Shown: one piece after another, positions 16,842 to 26,593 of the stretch | How the letters are laid out: each line of letters opens with the position of its first letter | Numbering within the stretch: position 1 is the first letter of the stretch | Notes under the pieces: generated by a model | What the model was told of the DNA's origin: nothing | Seen by the model: only the letters and a program-made list of their open reading frames with translations | Databases searched by the model: none | Program-made: the position numbers and the translations under genes | NCBI GenBank assembly: GCA_032464575.1 | Contig: JAWDKM010000007.1 | Span: forward strand, 124,001-188,000 | Length of the DNA: 64,000 bases | Source: Pontivivens sp032464575 | GTDB taxonomy: Bacteria > Pseudomonadota > Alphaproteobacteria > Rhodobacterales > Rhodobacteraceae | Direction of reading: 5' to 3'

Positions 16842-16978
16842 GGCCTTCCTCCCTTCTATAGGCGGTGCTTGGGAAAGCAGTCCGCCGATAAGGCGTCATC
16901 ATGACCGTCGAGTGACGTTGTTCGGGACGGAAGGGGGTGCTATCTGCGCAGGCGACACCGCTTACATGGGGGCACCAC

Positions 16979-18364
16979 ATGGCCAAGGATTACGTCGTCA
17001 AGGACATCGAGCTTGCGGATTACGGCCGCAAGGAGCTGGACATCGCCGAGACCGAAATGCCGGGCCTGATGGCGCTGCGGGCGGAGTATGGCGAGACGAA
17101 GCCGCTCAAGGGCGCGCGCATCGTCGGCTCGCTGCACATGACGATCCAGACCGCCGTGCTGATCGAGACGCTGGTGGAGCTCGGTGCGGATGTGCGCTGG
17201 GCCTCCTGCAACATCTTCTCGACCCAGGATCACGCGGCGGCGGCGATTGCCGCCGGCAACGTTCCTGTCTTCGCCGTGAAGGGCCAGTCGCTAGAGGAGC
17301 ATTGGGACTACCTCGACCGCTCGTTCCAGTTCCCCGAGGGCGCGAACATGATCCTCGACGACGGGGGGGACGCGACCCTCTACGTCCTGCTCGGCGCGCG
17401 GGCCGAGGCGGGTGAGGATCTGGGCATCCCGACCTCCGAGGAGGAGGAAGTGATCCACGCGCAGATCAAAAAGCGGATGGAGCAGTCCCCGGGCTGGTTC
17501 ACCAAGACGCGCGACGCGATCAAGGGCGTCTCGGAGGAGACCACGACCGGCGTGCACCGCCTCTATGACCTCGTGAAGAAGGGCCAGCTGCCCTTCCCCG
17601 CGATCAACGTGAACGACAGCGTCACTAAGTCGAAGTTCGACAACAAGTACGGCTGCAAGGAGTCGCTGGTGGACGGCATCCGCCGCGCGACCGACACGAT
17701 GATGGCCGGCAAGGTCGCGGTCGTCATGGGCTATGGCGACGTGGGCAAAGGCTCCGCCGCCTCGCTGCGCGGCGCGGGTGCACGGGTGAAGGTGACGGAA
17801 GTCGATCCGATCTGCGCGCTCCAGGCCGCCATGGACGGCTTCGAGGTAGTGCTGCTCGAGGACGCGCTGGAGACCGCCGACATCTTCATCACCACCACCG
17901 GCAATAAGGATGTGATCCGCATCGAGCACATGCGCGCGATGAAGGACATGGCGATCGTCGGCAACATCGGCCACTTCGACAACGAGATCCAGGTCGCGGC
18001 CCTCAAGAACCACAAGTGGACAAAGATCAAGGACCAGGTGGACATGATCGAGATGCCCTCGGGCAACCGGATCATCCTGCTGTCCGAGGGGCGCCTTCTG
18101 AACCTCGGCAACGCGACAGGCCACCCCTCCTTCGTGATGTCTGCCTCCTTCACCAACCAGGTGCTGGCGCAGATCGAGCTGTGGACCAAGGGCGACGAAT
18201 ACGAGAACAAGGTCTACATCCTACCCAAGCACCTCGATGAGAAGGTGGCGCGGCTGCATCTCGACCGTATCGGGGTGAAGCTCACCCGGCTCGACAAGGA
18301 GCAGGCGGACTATATCGGCGTGACGCCGGAGGGGCCGTTCAAGCCCGAGCACTACCGCTACTAG
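16979..18364 (+). CDS. ahcY: S-adenosylhomocysteine hydrolase
   Basis: A 461-residue protein catalysing reversible cleavage of S-adenosylhomocysteine to adenosine and homocysteine, which relieves product inhibition of SAM-dependent methylation. It has IVGSLHMTIQTAVLIETLVE near the N-terminus, NVNDSVTKSKFDNKYG, and the NAD-binding VVMGYGDVGKGSAASLRG. The C-terminus LDKEQADYIGVTPEGPFKPE plus HYRY is canonical. The start Met (MAKDYVVKDIEL) fits bacterial homologues. I see no SAH riboswitch in the 137-nt leader. The extensin-like gene follows after one base. Confidence 0.97.
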   Translation: MAKDYVVKDIELADYGRKELDIAETEMPGLMALRAEYGETKPLKGARIVGSLHMTIQTAVLIETLVELGADVRWASCNIFSTQDHAAAAIAAGNVPVFAVKGQSLEEHWDYLDRSFQFPEGANMILDDGGDATLYVLLGARAEAGEDLGIPTSEEEEVIHAQIKKRMEQSPGWFTKTRDAIKGVSEETTTGVHRLYDLVKKGQLPFPAINVNDSVTKSKFDNKYGCKESLVDGIRRATDTMMAGKVAVVMGYGDVGKGSAASLRGAGARVKVTEVDPICALQAAMDGFEVVLLEDALETADIFITTTGNKDVIRIEHMRAMKDMAIVGNIGHFDNEIQVAALKNHKWTKIKDQVDMIEMPSGNRIILLSEGRLLNLGNATGHPSFVMSASFTNQVLAQIELWTKGDEYENKVYILPKHLDEKVARLHLDRIGVKLTRLDKEQADYIGVTPEGPFKPEHYRY

Positions 18365-18365
18365 G

Positions 18366-19052
18366 ATGCGCTGGCTGCGCCGCATCGCGGCGCTCGGCTT
18401 GCTGGTTCTGGCAGGCTTCGGCGGGTGGGCCCTTGTGGTTCATCCGCAGACGCCGTTGCCGCGCTGGTGGAACCCGATTGAGCCGCTGGTGCTGACCGAT
18501 CCGGTCACGCCCGTCACCTCGTGGAAGATCGGGCGGGCGGTGCGCGATGGCGCGACGTGCCGGGCGACGCTGCGGCCCGGTGCGGCATTCGAGGCGTTGT
18601 CCGATATCGAGGTCTCCGACGTCTGCCATATCCGTGACCGGGTGCGGCTAAGCCAAGTGGGCGGCTCCGCACTGCGTCCGGTGGAGACCACCTGCGAGAC
18701 CGCGCTGCGGCTGGCGATGTGGGAGCGTCACACGCTCCAGCCCCTCGCCAGGGCGGAGTTCGGGGAGCGGGTGACGGCGATCCGCCACCAGTCCAGCTAC
18801 AACTGCCGCACGATCCGCGGCAGTTCTACCCGCATGAGCACCCATGCCACGGCGGATGCGATCGACGTGGCGGGCTTCACGCTGGAGCACGGCCGCCAGA
18901 TCGAGCTGATCGAGGACTGGGAGGACACGTCCTTCTGGCAAGGCCTGCGCAACGGCGGCTGCCGGTGGTTCGGAACGGTGCTCGGCCCCGACTACAACGC
19001 GCTGCATGCCGACCATTTCCACATGCAGAACCGCGGCGGGTTCTGCCGCTAG
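18366..19052 (+). CDS. Extensin-like C-terminal domain protein, membrane-anchored
   Basis: A 228-residue protein with an N-terminal membrane anchor or signal (RIAALGLLVLAGFGGWALVV) and an extensin_C domain carrying SYNCRTIRG, STHATADAIDVAGF and DYNALHADHFHMQNRGGFCR. The SxHA...DAxDVAxF pattern with the late HxDHFH resembles the metal-binding layout of D,D-/L,D-peptidase-like folds, so a cell-wall role is possible but unproved. It starts one base after the ahcY stop, so is likely cotranscribed with it although functionally unrelated. Confidence 0.85.
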   Translation: MRWLRRIAALGLLVLAGFGGWALVVHPQTPLPRWWNPIEPLVLTDPVTPVTSWKIGRAVRDGATCRATLRPGAAFEALSDIEVSDVCHIRDRVRLSQVGGSALRPVETTCETALRLAMWERHTLQPLARAEFGERVTAIRHQSSYNCRTIRGSSTRMSTHATADAIDVAGFTLEHGRQIELIEDWEDTSFWQGLRNGGCRWFGTVLGPDYNALHADHFHMQNRGGFCR

Positions 19053-19055
19053 GCC

Positions 19056-19289
19056 TCAAACTGATGCGCCGTAACGATCCGTGAAGCGCCGCTTCAGCCG
19101 CCGGTGCCAGGCGGGCTCGTGCTCCGGCACGAAGCCTTCTGCCGCGAGAACGGCCTCGGCGAACGTGTCCGCGTCGAGCGGCCCGGGCCGGTTCAGCAGC
19201 GCGGCAGCCCTCAGGTCGTTGCAGAAGCCCCACTGCACGCAAAGCTGATCGAGGAGCACGTTGAGATCGCGTTCGAGGTCGTCGGTCAC
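19056..19289 (-). CDS. Small conserved-type hypothetical protein
   Basis: A 77-residue acidic protein with a GTG start (DDLERDLNVLLDQLCVQWGF and following). It has no signal peptide or membrane segment and ends in a basic stretch RRLKRRFTDRYGASV. The start lies 2 nt after the DUF1761 stop, so the two form an operon. I do not recognise a family; the helical composition suggests a small soluble helical protein. Confidence 0.65.
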   Translation of the reverse strand: MTDDLERDLNVLLDQLCVQWGFCNDLRAAALLNRPGPLDADTFAEAVLAAEGFVPEHEPAWHRRLKRRFTDRYGASV

Positions 19290-19291
19290 GC

Positions 19292-19675
19292 TCAGAACAG
19301 CTCCAGCACTGCACCGCCGGCGGCGACGCCCATCACCGCGTAGGTTCCGTCGATCAGCGTCAGCACCCAGGGGCGACCGCTATACATGTTGTTCACCGCC
19401 ATCCACGGCACGCCGAGGAAGGCGCCGACGCCCGCGCCCAGCATCAGCCCCTCGGCCGGGCCCTGTACGTCGGCAAGATACCAGATCCATTGTAGGAAAC
19501 CGCAGAGCAGCACGAAGCAGGCATAGCTGAGGCCGAAGACGGTCCGACTCGTGACCCCCTCGTCCGACGGTGCGATGCCCGCCGCATCGCGCCACGGGCC
19601 GGACATCAGCCCGTACCACGCGGCCCCGATGGCCCAGATCGCGGCGGCGGCGACCAGAACGGCGGCGATCTCCAT
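19292..19675 (-). CDS. DUF1761 family membrane protein
   Basis: A 127-residue integral membrane protein with four predicted hydrophobic segments (IAAVLVAAAAIWAIGAAWYG; SYACFVLLCGFLQWIWYL; LGAGVGAFLGVPWMAVNNMY; YAVMGVAAGGAVLELF). The GAAWYG..SGPW opening is characteristic of DUF1761. Function unknown. GGGAGGAA precedes the start. It is first of a two-gene operon with the 77-residue protein. Confidence 0.8.
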   Translation of the reverse strand: MEIAAVLVAAAAIWAIGAAWYGLMSGPWRDAAGIAPSDEGVTSRTVFGLSYACFVLLCGFLQWIWYLADVQGPAEGLMLGAGVGAFLGVPWMAVNNMYSGRPWVLTLIDGTYAVMGVAAGGAVLELF

Positions 19676-19734
19676 GGCAGTTCCTCCCGCATCGGTGCCG
19701 CCCAGCCTGCGTCAGGTGCCGCCCCGCGGCAAGC

Positions 19735-21036
19735 TCACCCGCCGAGGCAGCGGACGGGAACGATCGCGTTGGCGGTGGAGGCGGTGAGGCGGGCGCCCGC
19801 ACCCTCACCCGGTTCGGACGGCTGCATGTCGTAGGCGATCCGCGCGGTGTCGAGGACGGAGGCGAGCGCACCCGCGCCGACCAGCGTGCCATCTCGCGCG
19901 CCCGCACCAGTGGCGGCAAGCCCCGCCACCGCGTCGCCCGCGTCGAGCGCCGGCGCGCCGTCCATGCCGGCGAAGACGGGCACGCGCACGGCAATCGTGC
20001 CATTCTGCGGCTCCACCTCCGCGCCGCGCTCCGCGGTGCTGGCGCTCAGCCCGCCGCCATCCTGGTAGCCGATGACACGGGTGCGGTTGCCTGGCTCGGG
20101 CAGCGCGGCGTCCGAGAGCGCAAGCCACGTCGTGGACCGCTCGCCGGGCGCGGTCAGGACCGCCACCGCGCCTGCACCGTCGAGATGCAGGACCTCGGCG
20201 ACGGCGCCATCCCCGATCTCGATCCGGGCGCACTGGTCGACCAGCGCGAAGGCGGTCAGCAGGTCCGTGTTGTTGACGTAGAACCCTGTGCCCGCCGCGA
20301 GCGGACGCGGCTCCTCGGCTTGGACGAGGACCGGTTGCGCCTCCCCGGGTGCCGTGTCGGTCGCGGGAAACGGTTGCGGCCCGGTCGCGATCTGCGGCGT
20401 CTGCCCGACGAATATGCTCGCGACGACGGCGTTGAAGACCGGTTTGCGCGCCATCGGCGCGAGGACGCGAACATTGATCCACCCGTCGTCCAGCGGTTCG
20501 GAGCGCAGGTAGGCGATGCGCGCATCCTCGATCTCGGCCGACGTCACCTGCCGTTCACCGGTGCGCAGTGTGTAGAGCTCGCCCGTCACCAGCGCGTCCG
20601 CGACCCGACCATGCGCCTCCTCCATACCGGCGGCGTCGCTGCGCCAGACCAGCGCGTCGAGCCCTGTTGGATCGAGATAGCGGGTCGCTCCGCCCTCCAC
20701 CGGTTCCAGCGATACGGTTTCCCAAGGCAGGCCGAGCGCCACGGCCTCGTCCTCGGCAGTACGGATGTCCCAACCCAGCTCGGCTTGCAGCGCAGCCCAG
20801 TCGGCAAGGAGGGTGCCGGCATCCTCGGCACTCGCCGTCTCCAGCCCCAAGAGGTCGGCAGCGGCGCTCGCGGTGCGCTCACCCCAGCTTCCGTCGACCA
20901 GTCCGTCATAGACCTCGGCATGGGCGAGCAGCGTCTGGATGCCGCGGATCTGCGGCGCGCCAAGCTCCTGCTGAGCAAGCGCAGGGAAAGAGAACATCGC
21001 CGCCAGCACTGCGGCGATGCGGATGAGGCCTTGCAT
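19735..21036 (-). CDS. Trypsin-fold secreted protein without catalytic triad (predicted pseudo-protease)
   Basis: A 433-residue protein with signal peptide ending FPALAQQ, an N-terminal peptidoglycan-binding-like helical part (IRGIQTLLAHAEVYDGLVDG followed by SWGERT), and a C-terminal trypsin-like domain (about residues 245-433). In that domain GTGFYVNNTDLLTAFALVDQ aligns with the usual GSGF..LTNAHVV, but His is Ala264. AVAVL replaces DLALL (Ala290 for Asp), and GMDGAP replaces GNSGGP (Asp359 for Ser). The protein therefore looks unable to cleave peptide bonds and may act as a scaffold or binding protein. GGGAGA precedes the chosen ATG; an 11-residue longer frame was rejected. Confidence 0.75.
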   Translation of the reverse strand: MQGLIRIAAVLAAMFSFPALAQQELGAPQIRGIQTLLAHAEVYDGLVDGSWGERTASAAADLLGLETASAEDAGTLLADWAALQAELGWDIRTAEDEAVALGLPWETVSLEPVEGGATRYLDPTGLDALVWRSDAAGMEEAHGRVADALVTGELYTLRTGERQVTSAEIEDARIAYLRSEPLDDGWINVRVLAPMARKPVFNAVVASIFVGQTPQIATGPQPFPATDTAPGEAQPVLVQAEEPRPLAAGTGFYVNNTDLLTAFALVDQCARIEIGDGAVAEVLHLDGAGAVAVLTAPGERSTTWLALSDAALPEPGNRTRVIGYQDGGGLSASTAERGAEVEPQNGTIAVRVPVFAGMDGAPALDAGDAVAGLAATGAGARDGTLVGAGALASVLDTARIAYDMQPSEPGEGAGARLTASTANAIVPVRCLGG

Positions 21037-21141
21037 GGATCGTCTCCCGTCCGAGATGTCGGCCGGCATAATACATCAGGGAAACGCATCGGCGAAGATC
21101 AGCCTACGGTTGTAGTTTCACCGCCCGTTACGAGGGCCGCA

Positions 21142-21561
21142 TCAGCCCTTGAAGCCCCCCATCTCACAGACGATCTTCCACTCCGCCTCAGTCACGGGTT
21201 GCACCGACAGGCGCGAGTTGTTGACGAGGATCATCTCGGCGAGCCGCGGCTCCGCCTTGCAGTCGTCGAGCGTCACCGGCGTCTCGAACGGGCCGATCGC
21301 CTTGATGTCCACGCATTCCCAGCGCGTGTCGTCGGTCTTCGAATCGGGATGCGCCTCGGCGATGACCTCGACCACGCCCACGATCCGCTTCTCGTTGACG
21401 GAGTGGTAGAAGAAGCCGCGGTCGCCCAGCTTCATCTCCCGCATGTTGTTGCGGGCCTGGTAGTTGCGGACCCCGTCCCACTCCTCACCCGAGTCACCCT
21501 TGGCGACCTGATCGTCCCAGGACCAGGTGTTGGGCTCGGACTTGAACAGCCAGTAGCGCAT
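21142..21561 (-). CDS. EVE domain protein
   Basis: A 139-residue protein, the usual length, with signature residues YWLFKSEPNTWSWDDQV, VRNYQARNNMREMKLGDRGF and VGVVEVIAEAHPD. EVE domains share the PUA/YTH-like fold and are thought to recognise modified bases in DNA or RNA. The gene begins one base after the YciI stop and is the last of the tsaD-yciI-EVE operon. Confidence 0.92.
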   Translation of the reverse strand: MRYWLFKSEPNTWSWDDQVAKGDSGEEWDGVRNYQARNNMREMKLGDRGFFYHSVNEKRIVGVVEVIAEAHPDSKTDDTRWECVDIKAIGPFETPVTLDDCKAEPRLAEMILVNNSRLSVQPVTEAEWKIVCEMGGFKG

Positions 21562-21562
21562 G

Positions 21563-21838
21563 TCAGCCTCCGATCACGCGGTTCCAGGGGTGGATGTCGA
21601 CGGTTCGGAAGAGGCCCGCCTTCGCATAGGGATCGGCGGCGGCCCAGTCGTGGGCCGCGTCCATGTCCGCCACGTCGAGCACCAGCAGCGAGCCCGCCAT
21701 CTGCCCTTGCGCGTCGAGCAGCGGCCCGGCCTGCGCGACGACGCCGCTCTCTTTGAGATAGGCGAGGTGGGCGTCGCGGTTCGCCTTGCGCACCTCCAGA
21801 TGCTCCGGCTTGTCGTGGGCGATGATGACGTGAAGCAT
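21563..21838 (-). CDS. YciI family protein
   Basis: A 91-residue single-domain ferredoxin-like protein. It has the family pattern IIAHDKPEHLEVRKANRDAH, GPLLDAQGQMAGSLLVLD and the ending DIHPWNRVIGG, with the conserved His and Asp of YciI proteins. The biochemical role is not established. It lies 12 nt downstream of tsaD. Confidence 0.9.
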   Translation of the reverse strand: MLHVIIAHDKPEHLEVRKANRDAHLAYLKESGVVAQAGPLLDAQGQMAGSLLVLDVADMDAAHDWAAADPYAKAGLFRTVDIHPWNRVIGG

Positions 21839-21850
21839 GGGCTCTCCTTC

Positions 21851-22933
21851 TCAGGCCTTGGCGCCTTTGCGGCCCGATCCGAGCATCGGGGCGGCGGTGG
21901 TGTCGAGCGGCCAGCGGGGGCGGGCCGCGAGGGTCAGGTCGTCGGTCTGGCCGAGACGATAGCGCTCCCACCCCGCCCAAGCGATCATCGCGCCGTTGTC
22001 GGTGCAGAGCGCGAGTGGCGGGGCGGTGAAGGCGAAGCCGGTCTCGGTGGCGGCGGCCTCCAGCCCGGCGCGGAGCGTGCGGTTGGCGGCGACCCCGCCG
22101 GCGACGGCGATGGTGGTGGCGCCGTGGCTCGCGGCAAAGGCCGCCATGGCGCGGCAGGTCTTGGCGGTCAGGACGTCGGCGACCGCCGCCTGGAACGAGG
22201 CGCAGAGATCGGCGCGGTCCTGAACGGTCAGTCCGCCCTTCTCCGCCACGATCCGGTCGCGGGCGCTGCGCAGCGCCGTCTTCAGCCCCGAAAAGCTCAT
22301 GTCGCAGCCCGGCCGGTCCATCAGCGGGCGGGGGAATTCGAAGCGCGTGGGGTCGCCTTCCACCGCCTCATGCTCCACCGCCGGACCGCCTGGCTGCGGC
22401 AGGCCAAGGAGCTTCGCGGTCTTGTCGAAGGCCTCACCAGGTGCATCGTCGATGGTGCCGCCAAGTCGAGTGAAGTCCCCCGGCCCCGCGACTGCGAGGA
22501 ACTGGCAGTGGCCGCCGGAGACGAGCAGCATGAGATAGGGAAACTCCAGCCCGTCGGTCAGCCGTGGTGTCAGCGCATGGCCTGCGAGATGGTTCACCCC
22601 GATCAGCGGCTTGCCCGCGCCCGCCGCCAGCCCCTTGGCGAACATCACGCCCGACAGTACCCCCCCGATCAGGCCAGGCCCGGCCGTGACGGCGACGGCC
22701 TCGATCTCCGCCAATGTGACGCCCGCCTCCGCCAGCGCCTGCTCCACCACGATGTCGAGCCGCTCCGCATGCGCGCGCGCTGCGATCTCCGGCACCACGC
22801 CGCCGAAATCAGCATGGAGGTCGGCTTGGGAAAAGACGCGCGACGACAGGACCTCTCGCTCGGCACTCACAACGGCGGCGGCGGTGTCGTCACAGCTCGA
22901 TTCGAGGCCGAGGATGAAGGGCGCACGGGTCAT
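21851..22933 (-). CDS. tsaD: tRNA N6-adenosine threonylcarbamoyltransferase
   Basis: A 360-residue Kae1/TsaD protein, which transfers the threonylcarbamoyl group from TC-AMP to A37 of tRNAs reading ANN codons, with TsaB and TsaE. It shows ILGLESSCDDTAAAVV at the N-terminus, the metal ligands in GVNHLAGHALTPRL, LVSGGHCQF and the C-terminal LCTDNGAMIAWAGWERYR. The full family length is present. It heads an operon with YciI and EVE genes. Confidence 0.97.
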   Translation of the reverse strand: MTRAPFILGLESSCDDTAAAVVSAEREVLSSRVFSQADLHADFGGVVPEIAARAHAERLDIVVEQALAEAGVTLAEIEAVAVTAGPGLIGGVLSGVMFAKGLAAGAGKPLIGVNHLAGHALTPRLTDGLEFPYLMLLVSGGHCQFLAVAGPGDFTRLGGTIDDAPGEAFDKTAKLLGLPQPGGPAVEHEAVEGDPTRFEFPRPLMDRPGCDMSFSGLKTALRSARDRIVAEKGGLTVQDRADLCASFQAAVADVLTAKTCRAMAAFAASHGATTIAVAGGVAANRTLRAGLEAAATETGFAFTAPPLALCTDNGAMIAWAGWERYRLGQTDDLTLAARPRWPLDTTAAPMLGSGRKGAKA

Positions 22934-22956
22934 CGGCTTCGCCTACCCTCCGCCTC

Positions 22957-23020
22957 TCTCTTCGTCAAATATCCCCGCCGGAGGCGCCTGCCCGCGCTCG
23001 CGTTTGCGTATTTGGGGAAA
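22957..23020. repeat. Intergenic repeat of the CTTCG-CAAATA-CCCCGCCGG family
   Basis: The stretch 22957-22986 carries CTTCGTCAAATATCCCCG followed by CCGGAGGCG. Some 25 nt further is a partly complementary GTATTTGGGG (23007-23016). The element lies just downstream of the acetyltransferase gene and upstream of tsaD, so it may terminate the former. The same core occurs at 13601-13633 and, reversed, at 36158-36192. Confidence 0.6.
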
Positions 23021-23029
23021 GGTGAAGGA

Positions 23030-23515
23030 TCAGGCCGGCTCCACTATGCCCGCGACGCCCTCCATCGCTCCGGGCTCCAGCTCGAGGGCAAGCAGGCGGT
23101 CGGGGTTGGTGGGGGGCGGATAGTCGAGGCCGGTCGCGAGGTCGCGACGAAATCCGAAGCGGCTATAGTAGGGCGCGTCGCCGACGAGGATCACGCGGGA
23201 CCAGCCGAGGCCCGGCGCAATCTCCAGCGTATGCCGGATCAAAAGCGCGCCCAGTCCCTCCCCCTGCCGCACCGGGTGCACCGCGATGGGTCCGAGCAGC
23301 AGGGCCGCGGCGCCCCCCATCCGCACCGGCCAGTACCGGATCGCGGCCGCCAGCACGTCGTACTCGTCGCGCACCGTCCAGCTCAGCCCCTCCACCGGCG
23401 GGCCGCTGCGCAGGCGGTAGCTCGACAGCGCCGTGCGGCCGGGCGCGAAGGCCAGGTCGTAGAGCAGTTCCACCTCGTAGGTGTCGTCGGCGCGTTCGGG
23501 AAGCAGGCGGGTCAT
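23030..23515 (-). CDS. GNAT family N-acetyltransferase
   Basis: A 161-residue GNAT protein. The acetyl-CoA pyrophosphate loop is visible in IAVHPVRQGEGLGALLIRHT, and the late motif VILVGDAPYYSRFGFRRD is characteristic of the YhbS-like subgroup. The substrate is unknown. It stands alone between a repeat element and the divergent flavin reductase gene. Confidence 0.88.
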   Translation of the reverse strand: MTRLLPERADDTYEVELLYDLAFAPGRTALSSYRLRSGPPVEGLSWTVRDEYDVLAAAIRYWPVRMGGAAALLLGPIAVHPVRQGEGLGALLIRHTLEIAPGLGWSRVILVGDAPYYSRFGFRRDLATGLDYPPPTNPDRLLALELEPGAMEGVAGIVEPA

Positions 23516-23650
23516 GGGGACTCCGAGGGCTGGGACGGGAAAGGGCTCTCTCGTCTCAGCCTCGTCGCATCATCTGGTCCCATGCCCCTTTTCGGTTACA
23601 TTCCGCCGGGCTAGCACGCCGCGACCCGAGCGCCAAGACCGAGGAGCCCC

Positions 23651-24256
23651 ATGTTCTACCGCCCCGAAGATGGCCACGGCCTGCCGCACAACCCGTTCAA
23701 CGCCATCGTCGCGCCGCGCCCCATCGGCTGGATCGCGACCCGCTGCAAGGACGGGCGCGAGAACCTCGCGCCCTATTCCTTCTTCAACGCCGTCGCTTAC
23801 GTGCCGCCGCAGGTGATGTTCGCAAGCACGTCCGCGAAGGACGACCGGCACATGGGCAAGGATTCGGTCGCCAATATCGACGAGACCGGCGTTTTCTGCG
23901 TCAACATCGTGGAATACGACATGCGCGACGCGATGAACCTGACCTCCGGCAACTACCATGGCGACGAGGACGAGTTCGCGATGGCGGGGCTGGAGCGGGC
24001 GGAGTGCGAGACCATCGCGTGTTCCCGCGTGGTGGGCGCTCCCGCATCGCTTGAATGCAAGCTCACGCAGATCGTGAAGTTGCCGGGCGAGGCGAACTAC
24101 ACCGTCTTTGGCGAGGTCACGGGCGTGCATCTGCGAGACGATTGCCTGGTGGACGGCATCTTCGACGTCCTCACCTTCAACCCGCTGGCCCGGATGGGCT
24201 ATCGCGACTACACCGTTGTGCGGGAGAAGTTCAGCCTGAAGCGGCCCGGCGAGTAG
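23651..24256 (+). CDS. Flavin reductase family (FMN-binding split-barrel) protein
   Basis: A 201-residue protein. It starts MFYRPEDGHGLPHNPFNAIV, followed by APRPIGWIATRCKDG, NLAPYSFFNAVAYVPPQVMF and SVANIDETGVFCVNIV, the standard order of flavin reductase-like (FMN-binding) proteins. They bind FMN and often supply reduced flavin to monooxygenases. No oxygenase partner is nearby. GAGGAG precedes the ATG. mtnP follows after 67 nt. Confidence 0.9.
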   Translation: MFYRPEDGHGLPHNPFNAIVAPRPIGWIATRCKDGRENLAPYSFFNAVAYVPPQVMFASTSAKDDRHMGKDSVANIDETGVFCVNIVEYDMRDAMNLTSGNYHGDEDEFAMAGLERAECETIACSRVVGAPASLECKLTQIVKLPGEANYTVFGEVTGVHLRDDCLVDGIFDVLTFNPLARMGYRDYTVVREKFSLKRPGE

Positions 24257-24323
24257 CCGCCTTCCAGCTTGTTCCAAATATCCTCGCGCGGAAGCGCGAA
24301 ACCGCGTCTTGAGGAGGCCCCGG

Positions 24324-25196
<873 letters not shown>

Positions 25197-25299
25197 CGTG
25201 CCGGTTTCGCTCCCTGCTTGTGCTCGCGGATTTGACGCAACGGCGGATCCGCTCCATGATTTGTGACAGTTAGATGACGCTTTCATGAAGGAGCGCGCA

Positions 25300-25455
25300 A
25301 TGCACGTCACCATCGCAAAGGCCCTGCTGCCCTTGGTCCATCGGCAAAACTGGACGGACGATCGCCTCAGCTATCTGCCGCGCACCGTCTACACGAAGCG
25401 CGACAGCTGGCGGGCCCGCCTCATGAAGCGCCTGCGCGCCCAGACGGTGCGCTGA
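25300..25455 (+). CDS. Tiny protein after mtnP (51 aa), similar to the one before apt
   Basis: A 51-residue basic protein (MHVTIAKALLPLVHRQNWTD then DRLSYLPRTVY...) with a good AAGGAG 6 nt before the ATG. It resembles the 39-residue product at 27462-27581: both open M-[HN]-[VI], share an AL pair near residue 8, a central W followed four residues later by L, then [YW]LP and a Tyr. No signal peptide or membrane segment. Its 3' end overlaps the convergent MFS gene by 35 nt. I do not recognise a family. The ribosome-binding site and the sister gene argue that it is real. Confidence 0.6.
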   Translation: MHVTIAKALLPLVHRQNWTDDRLSYLPRTVYTKRDSWRARLMKRLRAQTVR

Positions 25456-26593
25456 CACCTCCGCTCCCACGCAGGGACTGCACCAGTGCGGGGAGCAGAC
25501 ACAGTGCGGATACGACGGCGGCCATGGCGAGGCCGTAGCCCTCGTAGATCGGACGGAAGCCACTGACGCCCGCCGCCACGCATAGATACGTCGTCGCCGA
25601 GTAAAGCCCCATGATCGCCCCGCGTTTCGCCGGGTCGAGCCGGGTGAGCCCACCAACGATCAGCGTCATGGCGACATGGTTAACCAGCCCCCAGACAAGG
25701 CAGAGCCCGACCAGCAGCCAGAACAGTCCCGCGCTCGCGGCCAGCGCGAGGTAGACGCAGACGAGGATCGCAAGGACGACAGGCCGGATGCGCGCGGCAC
25801 CGATACGGTCGACGAACCTGTCGAGCGGTACGGCGAGCCCGAACCCGATCCCGTAGCAGAGCGGCAAAAGGCCCGTCAGCGCCGTGGACCTTCCCAGAAC
25901 CTGCTGCACATGCGGGCCGAGCCACGTGTAGACCCCGTAGAACGCGATCATGAACCCTGCGACCCCGAGCAGCCCGGCCCAGATCCCCGGCACTCTCAAT
26001 GCCGCAAGGGGCGAGGTCCGGCGCCCCGGTGCCCCGGCCGCACGTTCGAGCCTGAGGGACAGGATCAGCGCAATGGCGCCCGCGACACAGGCAAGAAGGC
26101 TGTAGACCGCGCGCCAATGCACGAAGTCCGAAAACGGGGCGGCGGCGCTGACACCTGCCACCAGCGCGAGCGTCCACCCCGTCAGAACGATGCCGAGCGT
26201 CTCCGCCTCGCGCCCCTTCAGGGCGACCTCCGCCGTCAGGGAGTAGATCGCCGGTAGCGCGGATCCGGCGGCAAGGCCCGCGAGGATCTGCGCCCCGATC
26301 AGCAGCGCGACACTGGTCGAAGCCGCCGAAGCCGCAAGCGCGATGGCCAGCGTCGCGAGGGCGAGCAGCACGACCCGTCCTGCACCGATGCGGTCGACCT
26401 GTGGTGCGAGGCCGAGCGCACTCAGCGCGGTGGCGAGCCCGTAGGCCGACGCCGCCTGCAGGACGCGCGCAGCATCGGCGCCCGGAAAGCTGTCCGCCAC
26501 AGTGGTCGCGATAGGCCCCAGCATGAGCGAGTTCGCTCCGACGACGCCCACGGCAGATGTCAGAAGCACGATCGTAGGCGTCAGAATGCGCAT
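25421..26593 (-). CDS. MFS transporter (drug/metabolite exporter type)
   Basis: A 390-residue protein with 12 hydrophobic segments. It starts MRILTPTIVLLTSAVGVVGA and has LQAASAYGLATALSALGLAP, DRIGAGRVVLLALATLAIAL (motif A region between TM2 and TM3) and ALPAIYSLTAEV. The layout fits arabinose-efflux-like (DHA1-type) exporters. It is divergent from an Lrp/AsnC regulator, an arrangement seen for amino-acid or drug exporters; the substrate is unknown. The Met at 26593 was chosen because upstream in-frame residues are hydrophilic and extend into the regulator's leader. Confidence 0.88.
   Translation of the reverse strand: MRILTPTIVLLTSAVGVVGANSLMLGPIATTVADSFPGADAARVLQAASAYGLATALSALGLAPQVDRIGAGRVVLLALATLAIALAASAASTSVALLIGAQILAGLAAGSALPAIYSLTAEVALKGREAETLGIVLTGWTLALVAGVSAAAPFSDFVHWRAVYSLLACVAGAIALILSLRLERAAGAPGRRTSPLAALRVPGIWAGLLGVAGFMIAFYGVYTWLGPHVQQVLGRSTALTGLLPLCYGIGFGLAVPLDRFVDRIGAARIRPVVLAILVCVYLALAASAGLFWLLVGLCLVWGLVNHVAMTLIVGGLTRLDPAKRGAIMGLYSATTYLCVAAGVSGFRPIYEGYGLAMAAVVSALCLLPALVQSLRGSGGVSAPSGRAGAS

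Noticed and set aside
16842..16978. SAH riboswitch upstream of ahcY
   Set aside because: I looked for the conserved GAGGRGCGCUGC-type and late AACGGCG-type elements and did not find them.
19570..23614. Two long plus-strand open frames across the pseudo-protease and tsaD
   Set aside because: They run antisense to recognised genes and have no ribosome-binding site or family features.
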